From assembly GCA_030680695.1 (NCBI GenBank), contig JAUXUT010000087.1, forward strand, positions 1-8,054: a DNA stretch of 8,054 bases. The letters run 5' to 3'. The notes beneath the pieces are model-generated. The model worked only from the letters and a program-made list of their open reading frames with translations. It made no database searches and was not told the origin of the DNA. Origin of the DNA: a bacterium. Its GTDB lineage: Bacteria; Patescibacteria; Paceibacteria; UBA9973; UBA6065. Positions 1-5,051 of the stretch are shown here, in pieces. The first letter of the stretch is position 1. Each line of letters begins with the position of its first letter. The position numbers were made by a program, and so were the translations under genes.

Positions 1-42
1 GTACCGGCAAAGAAAAAGTCTGGCAAAAAGAAAACCGGATGA
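1..42 (+). CDS. C-terminal tail of an upstream gene (partial, lysine-rich)
   Basis: Frame 1 reads VPAKKKSGKKKTG and then a TGA stop at 40-42. Only 13 residues are in the window, so the gene cannot be identified. The strongly basic, lysine-rich end is the sort of tail found on nucleic-acid-binding proteins (histone-like or ribosomal), but this is a guess from composition alone. The coding start lies outside the window. It could also be a chance open frame in A-rich sequence. Confidence 0.35.
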   Translation, partial: VPAKKKSGKKKTG

Positions 43-173
43 AAACGGGCACCTTTTTGAAAAAAAGTAGCAAAAAGCCAGCGCACTATTACTCGAAATC
101 ATTGCAAAGTTACCTATGTGAAAATTAAACTGTCAAGGGCGGCCTCCTTTGGGAACTGCCGCTTTCAGTGTAT

Positions 174-195
174 TCAGATTGGGAAGTCAATCTGA
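174..195. repeat. Perfect 8-bp hairpin in the radC leader
   Basis: TCAGATTG at 174-181 is the exact reverse complement of CAATCTGA at 188-195, with a 6-base loop. It lies about 100 bases before radC in a 253-base stretch (43-295) with no gene that I can support. There is no T-run after it, so it is not a standard intrinsic terminator on the plus strand. A weaker 5-bp pairing (139-143 with 158-162) lies just upstream and another (263-267 with 275-279) just before the radC start. It may be an mRNA structure, an operator or chance; nothing else shows its role. Confidence 0.35.
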
Positions 196-295
196 CCAAC
201 ACCCGTTGACATTATTTATTTCTCCCCGGTAATGGCCATGCAGCAAGATTTCAGTACTAACCGCAGCCATGATAGCTGCATAAAACTATTCAACG

Positions 296-1036
296 ATGAA
301 AAAATCATTCATGGATTCACAACCAGGCCTGCAAAACGGCTCAACCTACGAAAACAGGATCCCGATGCAATTCTGGGCAGAAGATGACATTCCAATCGAA
401 AAACTATTGCTCAAAGGCACAGCAAGCCTCTCTGATGCAGAACTGCTCAGTATTCTGATTGGCTCTGGCACTCCCCAGGAGAACTCTCTTGACATTGCTC
501 AGAAAATCATGGCTTCGTGTCAGAACAACCTTTGCGAATTTTGGAAACTGGGAATCTCTGACCTGCAAAAGGTAAAAGGCATCGGAAAACAACGTGCCTG
601 CCAGATTGCTTCCATGTTTGCACTCTCCCGCAGAAGAAATGCTGCCGAAGTTGTCGTCAAACCTAAAATTTCCCGTAGCCAGGATGCCTATACAATTTTT
701 CACTCCCTGATGGGCGAACTGCCTTATGAAGAGTTCTGGATGCTTCTGCTGAACCGGGCAAACAAGATCATGAAAACTGTGAAGGTTTCCGAAGGCGGAA
801 TCTCCGGCACCGTGGTTGATCCTAAAAAGATATTCTGCATCGCCCTGGAGAATCATACAACCTCGATAATCCTCGGGCATTGCCATCCGTCGGGGCAGTG
901 CACCCCAAGTGAAGCCGATATGAAAATTACAAAGAAGCTCAAAGATGCCGGCGCATTACTTGAAATATCTGTACTTGATCACATAATTGTTGCCCATGAT
1001 GTCTATTATTCCTTTGCTGATGAAGGCTGCATGTGA
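296..1036 (+). CDS. radC: RadC family JAMM/MPN+ protein
   Basis: RadC-family protein of 246 residues, close to the family's usual 220-240. The N-terminal UPF0758 region has the LSDAELL motif. A helix-hairpin-helix with VKGIG (residues 93-97) follows, and then a C-terminal JAMM metalloprotease-like domain. The zinc-binding set is complete: H195 and H197 in HCHPSG, S199, D208, with E166 as the likely catalytic glutamate. The usual DRPREKL motif near the N-terminus reads DIPIEKL here. The name comes from an old link to DNA repair that was later withdrawn, so the cellular role is unsettled; RadC-like genes are frequent near mobile and defence regions. The start at 296 gives about 20 residues before the conserved part; Met6 (position 311) is an alternative, and neither has a clear ribosome binding site. 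A strong terminator follows directly, so radC is transcribed apart from the island downstream. Confidence 0.95.
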   Translation: MKKSFMDSQPGLQNGSTYENRIPMQFWAEDDIPIEKLLLKGTASLSDAELLSILIGSGTPQENSLDIAQKIMASCQNNLCEFWKLGISDLQKVKGIGKQRACQIASMFALSRRRNAAEVVVKPKISRSQDAYTIFHSLMGELPYEEFWMLLLNRANKIMKTVKVSEGGISGTVVDPKKIFCIALENHTTSIILGHCHPSGQCTPSEADMKITKKLKDAGALLEISVLDHIIVAHDVYYSFADEGCM

Positions 1037-1043
1037 TTTTTTT

Positions 1044-1067
1044 GCCCCGGGAAACTGGGGCTTTTTT
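1044..1067 (+). terminator. Rho-independent terminator of radC
   Basis: GCCCCGG (1044-1050) pairs with CTGGGGC (1055-1061) as a 7-bp stem including one G-U pair. It closes a GAAA tetraloop (1051-1054) and is followed by six T residues (1062-1067). It starts 8 bases after the radC stop. There is no T-run on the opposite strand, so it acts on plus-strand transcription only. It separates radC from the AT-rich island. Confidence 0.9.
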
Positions 1068-1141
1068 CTCGCTCTTAATCTCCTTATGAAACAAATTGTT
1101 ACCTGTAAGGTTTAAAAATGTTTTGGATTTGTTAATATTCG

Positions 1142-1149
1142 TAATTTTG
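1142..1149 (+). promoter_or_regulatory. Candidate Bacteroidota -7 promoter element
   Basis: TAATTTTG at 1142-1149 is an exact match to the Bacteroidota -7 consensus TAnnTTTG. A possible -33 element, TTTG at 1122-1125, is 16 bases upstream, shorter than the usual 19-21. The site lies just after the radC terminator and before the first island gene, where a promoter is expected. If it is real, transcription would begin within a few bases of the ATG at 1154, implying a leaderless message or a start further in. The motif is short and the region AT-rich, so chance is possible. Confidence 0.35.
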
Positions 1150-1153
1150 AGTA

Positions 1154-1882
1154 ATGATAAAAAGTATGGTGACAAAAATTGACAAAATGGAAGAAGGCGC
1201 AATTACATTACTTGATATTCTAGGATGGAAAGGAATTTGGCAAAGAGAAGAAAATCCACTTGAAAAATTAACTAGGATTATTAATGTCTCGCAGCATTCA
1301 TTAAACATTTTCAAGGAAAAAGATGAAATTGGAATATTTCAGAAAGAAAAAAATATTTTTAAAAACCTTAAAACTGAAATACTCAGCATCTCAGATACAA
1401 TTGCCCTAATAACATATGGAGACTGCAATTTATCGCTTGAATTTCATTCTGGATTATCCATTCAAATTATAGTACAGTCCTTACATGAAAATTTGGGAAT
1501 AAGAGGGGCCACTTGCTATGGAAAAATTTCTAAAAAGAATAATATAATTGTTGGTCCTGCCGTGGATGAAGTTGCATCATGGTACGAATCGGCAAATTGG
1601 ATTGGGGTGTTCCATACTCCATCAGCTTTATATCGCTTCAAACCGGAATTAATGAAATATAAATTGAATTTAAAAAAGTATTCGGTTAGTACGAAAAACA
1701 TTGGAAAATTTTCAACAAACTGTGTAAATTGGGTTCATGCATTTAGAAACAGAAACTCCATACAGGAATCATTCCTGAAAATGGGTCCCATTACTCCGGA
1801 GATTGAACCCAAGTTGTCAAATACCTTGGACTTTTTTGATGAAATGGATAAACAACTTGATGCATTAATAGAAATAAAATAG
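1154..1882 (+). CDS. Degenerate class III nucleotide-cyclase-like protein
   Basis: This 242-residue protein has the layout of a class III nucleotidyl cyclase catalytic domain. The first strand carries DILGW (Asp21, equivalent to the first metal-binding Asp of D-I-x-G-F). SDTIALI holds Asp81 in the place of the second metal-binding Asp. RGATCYG (118-123) is followed by a strand and GPAVDEVASWYE (134-145), equivalent to the helix that carries the Asn and Arg catalytic residues in true cyclases. Here those residues are not conserved: VDEVASW replaces VNxAxR. Both metal sites may therefore remain while the transition-state residues are missing. No membrane segment or signal peptide is seen. Such proteins are usually annotated as hypothetical or cyclase-like. 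It could be a diverged cyclase (as in Pycsar, whose PycC is a class III cyclase), a nucleotide sensor, or inactive. The start at 1154 is uncertain; Met5 (1166) and Met12 (1187) are possible, and no ribosome binding site decides. Confidence 0.7.
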   Translation: MIKSMVTKIDKMEEGAITLLDILGWKGIWQREENPLEKLTRIINVSQHSLNIFKEKDEIGIFQKEKNIFKNLKTEILSISDTIALITYGDCNLSLEFHSGLSIQIIVQSLHENLGIRGATCYGKISKKNNIIVGPAVDEVASWYESANWIGVFHTPSALYRFKPELMKYKLNLKKYSVSTKNIGKFSTNCVNWVHAFRNRNSIQESFLKMGPITPEIEPKLSNTLDFFDEMDKQLDALIEIK

Positions 1883-1895
1883 CTTTCGTCATCAA

Positions 1896-1965
1896 GCCTG
1901 TAAAACCAATACTGACACGTGTTTTCAGCCCACAAAAGGTTATAACGACAAATGGTTTTACAGGC
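1896..1965. repeat. 13-bp perfect inverted repeat between two island genes
   Basis: GCCTGTAAAACCA at 1896-1908 is the exact reverse complement of TGGTTTTACAGGC at 1953-1965, separated by 44 bases. The pairing can extend by GCTTT (1882-1886) with AAAGC (1966-1970) if a 9-base bulge on the left arm is allowed. The loop holds the palindrome ACACGTGT (1915-1922). The element fills most of the 112-base gap between the cyclase-like gene and the next gene, starting 14 bases after the stop. There is no T-run after the right arm, so it is not a standard terminator. Candidate roles are an mRNA structure controlling the downstream gene, a regulator binding site, or a recombination site or miniature mobile element. 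Confidence 0.7.
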
Positions 1966-1994
1966 AAAGCGTTAAGCAACATTTTCAGGTAATT

Positions 1995-2480
1995 ATGAAC
2001 AATCTTTGTTTTAATATATCAACTTCAAAGGATTTTCTTAATAAATTAATCCATGAAATAAAGGATTATAAATTGGAACTATCCTCCTCTAGACTTGCAA
2101 TTAATGCGGCAATGACTGCATGGCATCTTATTGAATGGATTTATTGGGAGTATGATTTTCACTCTACCATTAAAAATTCAGATTTTATCAAGGAAATCAA
2201 ATTGAAATATCCAAAACTTCAAATAATGCATGATATCTCCAACGGGGCTAAACACTTCCAACTAAATCATCATTCTCCAAAAGTTATGGAAACAAAGCTT
2301 GATCATGGTAGTTATAGTGATGATTATAGTAGAGATTATGATATATCAAGACTACAAGTTGTAATTGACGATGAAACTTGTGATTTTATAAATGAACTTG
2401 AAAATGTTAGAGACTTTTGGATTGAATATTTTAGAAATGTTTTAAATGTTAATATAGTATTACACGAAAACGTTGCCTAA
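1995..2480 (+). CDS. Conserved small protein, possible HEPN-like helical domain
   Basis: This mostly helical, soluble protein of 161 residues has no membrane segment. I recognise its pattern as a widespread uncharacterised family but know no function for it. The conserved points are SSRLAINAAMTAWHLIEW (31-48), with W43, H44 and W48, and DISNGAKHF (80-88). The latter resembles the HEPN RNase signature R-N-x(3)-H with Ser82 in place of Arg, so a degenerate HEPN fold is an inference, not a demonstrated homology. A polar patch rich in Asp, Ser and Tyr (103-115) follows. The start at 1995 is 29 bases after the inverted repeat, with a weak AGG 6 bases upstream. The stop TAA overlaps the sequence GCCTAAC. 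The gene is on the same strand and of the same low GC as its neighbours, 55 bases before the HD-Hsp90 gene. It could be an antitoxin or accessory subunit of the system, or unrelated cargo. Confidence 0.75.
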   Translation: MNNLCFNISTSKDFLNKLIHEIKDYKLELSSSRLAINAAMTAWHLIEWIYWEYDFHSTIKNSDFIKEIKLKYPKLQIMHDISNGAKHFQLNHHSPKVMETKLDHGSYSDDYSRDYDISRLQVVIDDETCDFINELENVRDFWIEYFRNVLNVNIVLHENVA

Positions 2481-2535
2481 CTTGCACGCAGACTGAAATG
2501 CGGGGCTGGTACCTATGTTTAACTAACTAAAAAAT

Positions 2536-5049
2536 ATGAACATTGATACGGACTATAAAATAGACGACTTGATACTTATCAAACACTTAAAAAGTATTGG
2601 CAGTCCTTTTCTTCCAAAGATTCAAGAAGTTTATGAGCAAGTCAAAGACATTTTGAATAGCAGAGTGCAACATGTTTTCCCAAACCATACCCTTCACAAT
2701 ACTGGACATTCTTTCAGAATTATGGAGTATATGAGCAAATTAGTTAGTGACATTTCCATGCTAAATGAACTTGAGATTACGTTGATGGTTTACGCGGCAC
2801 TTCTTCATGACATTGGGATGGCAGTTAGTGAAGACGATATAAATTCTATTAAATCAGATTCTTTCCCATTTTGTGATATAAAATTTTCAGCAATGAAAAA
2901 AATAATGGGAGGCAATGAATCTTTAGCATTACAGGAATATGTAAGAAGAATTCATGGTTCTTTATCTGGTAGATACATTCGTGAAAATCTAAAAGACAAA
3001 TTAGTTATTCCTAAACTGACCACACTTGATTTTACAAAGGAACTTGGTTTAATTTGCGAGGCGCATACAGAAGATTACGACTGGATATATGCCAACTTGC
3101 GGACCAATGAAATTAGAGGCGACTATTCATTCAATCCACAGTTTATTGCCGCTATTCTTCGTTTAGCTGACATTCTTGATATTGACAGTAACCGAACGCC
3201 ATACAACCTATACAAACTGATTTCACCCAAAGGAGTAAGTAATGAAGAATGGAAACAGCACTTTGTGATTTTAAACAATGATAAGATAATTCTAAATGAA
3301 AAAACACAACAGAAAAAAATTGTCTTTCATGGAAAAGCTACCAATGCAAGCATCCACCGTAAAATCCTTAGTTATATTGGTTGGGTAAAAATAGAATTAA
3401 CTAAGGCTACAGCCTTAGTTAATGGTATGTCAGCCCAATATTGTTTGGTTTATGATACTAATCCCGAAGTAAATATTCAGACAGAAGGTTATACCTTTTC
3501 TGATTACAAAATGACTTTGGAGTTTAAAGCAATTAGTTCCTTACTAATGGGGGAGAAAATATACGGCAGTAAATCTTTAGGACTTAGAGAACTTATTCAA
3601 AATTCACTTGACTCATGTAGAATCCGACAAGAAACGGAAGAACTAAGAAAAGAATTTGGACAAGATACTTACCAACCTAAAATAAAGGTGATTTTGGATC
3701 AAGAAAAAAACCAAGCAATTATTAAGGATAATGGAACAGGAATGTCAATGGATATTATCAAAAAGCATTTCTTAAACATAGGGGTTTCATATTACAACTC
3801 TGATGATTTTTTGCTAAAAGATTTTGATTATAAACCAATCGGAAATTTTGGAATTGGTTTTCTTTCTTGTTTTATGCTGTCTGGAGATGTAAAGGTTTTA
3901 ACCAGACATTACAAGTCAAAGAATATGTATCTAATCGAACTTGAAAAAGGTAATGAATGGACATCATTGACAGAAACAGAAAATGTAGTTTTTGAGGGCA
4001 CAGAAGTAATTTTAAATTATTCAAACTTCATCGAGGTTTTTGACAACAAACCACAAAGTATTAAATCATTTTTAGACACTTACTTTCTAACCGATGGAAT
4101 TGATTTTGAATTGATTGATAAATCAGCAATGCAAATAATAAAGATTGTCAATCCAATTATTTTAAATACTTCCATTGACAAAGGGCTTGTCAAAATTGAA
4201 CTTCAAGATTATCTCAATGACATTGAAGGCTATGCTTTAATAAAAACCAAGAGTGACTTTATTAAGAAGTTTGAGGAGATTGATTTTCCAGGAACAATAT
4301 ACCGATATAATGAAGCTCAAGGATTTTTAAAAGTAACTGATTTTTCCACACTAAACATTGACGATTATATTGATGGAAAAGAGATAAAATATCTTTCAAT
4401 TCCATTAGTAGAATCGCAATCAGAGTCCGCCTTTCTTAGCGGAATGAAATTCACAAATGATGATGTAGACGAAGTAATTGAAAAAATGGACCGAGAACTG
4501 ACTTGGATTTCTATCATCGTTCCAAAAGAGATTCAAAGTTCACTATACAATGAAACTTTAAATAGGGGAGAAAGTATTTTTGACAAATTAGGATTTGATG
4601 AACTTGAGGAGATTGGGCACTCAGGATCATGCACTACAAAGGCTTTTGTAAAAACAATTACATTGTTTGAAGGAAGAAAAAATAGTTTGTATTTGCCGTT
4701 TGACAAAACAGACCGTGACAGTGAACTATATTGGTGGAGGCCACCCCAAAAAAGAAAAGAGCTTTTTATGCGTAGTGTTCTTATAAAAGATTTTCGATTC
4801 ACTATTCCGATTTCAGCTTCAATTTTTGAGTTAAATACAATCGTCGTAAACATCAATTCACGAAAGTTTATTCCTGATATTTCTAGGAATAATGTTGATC
4901 CTAAAGCAAAGGAATTGATTAACTACATGATAGGTAGAACAATACATAATGGTGTTTCTAATGTTCTGAATTTGGGTACTGATGAAAAAGAAACACTTCA
5001 AAATTTCATCAAGACATTTTATACGGAAAAAACTGATTTCGAAAAATAA
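2536..5049 (+). CDS. HD phosphohydrolase fused to Hsp90-like (GHKL) ATPase
   Basis: A cytoplasmic protein of 837 residues in two enzyme modules. Residues about 30-300 form an HD domain with all expected metal ligands: H58 (after HTLHNTG), H91-D92 in LLHDIGM, H140, H177 in EAHTED and D212 in LRLADILDID. Residues about 325-500 form a Bergerat-fold ATPase of Hsp90 type: RELIQNSLDS with E352, N356 and D359; DNGTGM (398-403); and IGNFGIGFLS (435-444). GTEVIL near 488-493 matches the last nucleotide-binding strand. The rest is Hsp90-middle-domain-like; RKFIPDISRNNV (776-787) resembles the Hsp90 catalytic-loop Arg motif (NISRE). An HtpG C-terminal dimerisation domain is not evident. The HD substrate is unknown; nucleotides are likely. 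The ATG at 2536 has only A-rich sequence upstream. The stop is 2 bases before the next gene, which argues for coupled translation and joint function with the RloC-like ATPase. No residue of either active site looks lost. Confidence 0.88.
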   Translation: MNIDTDYKIDDLILIKHLKSIGSPFLPKIQEVYEQVKDILNSRVQHVFPNHTLHNTGHSFRIMEYMSKLVSDISMLNELEITLMVYAALLHDIGMAVSEDDINSIKSDSFPFCDIKFSAMKKIMGGNESLALQEYVRRIHGSLSGRYIRENLKDKLVIPKLTTLDFTKELGLICEAHTEDYDWIYANLRTNEIRGDYSFNPQFIAAILRLADILDIDSNRTPYNLYKLISPKGVSNEEWKQHFVILNNDKIILNEKTQQKKIVFHGKATNASIHRKILSYIGWVKIELTKATALVNGMSAQYCLVYDTNPEVNIQTEGYTFSDYKMTLEFKAISSLLMGEKIYGSKSLGLRELIQNSLDSCRIRQETEELRKEFGQDTYQPKIKVILDQEKNQAIIKDNGTGMSMDIIKKHFLNIGVSYYNSDDFLLKDFDYKPIGNFGIGFLSCFMLSGDVKVLTRHYKSKNMYLIELEKGNEWTSLTETENVVFEGTEVILNYSNFIEVFDNKPQSIKSFLDTYFLTDGIDFELIDKSAMQIIKIVNPIILNTSIDKGLVKIELQDYLNDIEGYALIKTKSDFIKKFEEIDFPGTIYRYNEAQGFLKVTDFSTLNIDDYIDGKEIKYLSIPLVESQSESAFLSGMKFTNDDVDEVIEKMDRELTWISIIVPKEIQSSLYNETLNRGESIFDKLGFDELEEIGHSGSCTTKAFVKTITLFEGRKNSLYLPFDKTDRDSELYWWRPPQKRKELFMRSVLIKDFRFTIPISASIFELNTIVVNINSRKFIPDISRNNVDPKAKELINYMIGRTIHNGVSNVLNLGTDEKETLQNFIKTFYTEKTDFEK

Positions 5050-5051
5050 AA

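Noticed and set aside
207..237. Sigma-70 style -35 box TTGACA before radC
   Set aside because: There is no matching -10 hexamer at proper spacing, and the likely host group uses a different promoter consensus.
404..886. Open frame of 160 codons on the minus strand inside radC
   Set aside because: It lies wholly within the well-supported radC gene on the other strand, and its translation shows no recognisable motif.
2475..2535. Complete attC recombination site between the HEPN-like and HD-Hsp90 genes
   Set aside because: GCCTAAC is present but no matching GTTAGGC-type box follows; GTTTAAC at 2517-2523 does not fit GTTRRRY and the inner arms do not pair.
4533..4856. Open frame of 107 codons on the minus strand inside the HD-Hsp90 gene
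   Set aside because: It overlaps the conserved Hsp90-like region of the plus-strand gene and resembles no family; a shadow frame.
2536..5049. Housekeeping Hsp90 chaperone HtpG
   Set aside because: The N-terminal 300 residues are an HD domain, and the ATPase region is divergent and without a clear HtpG C-terminal domain.
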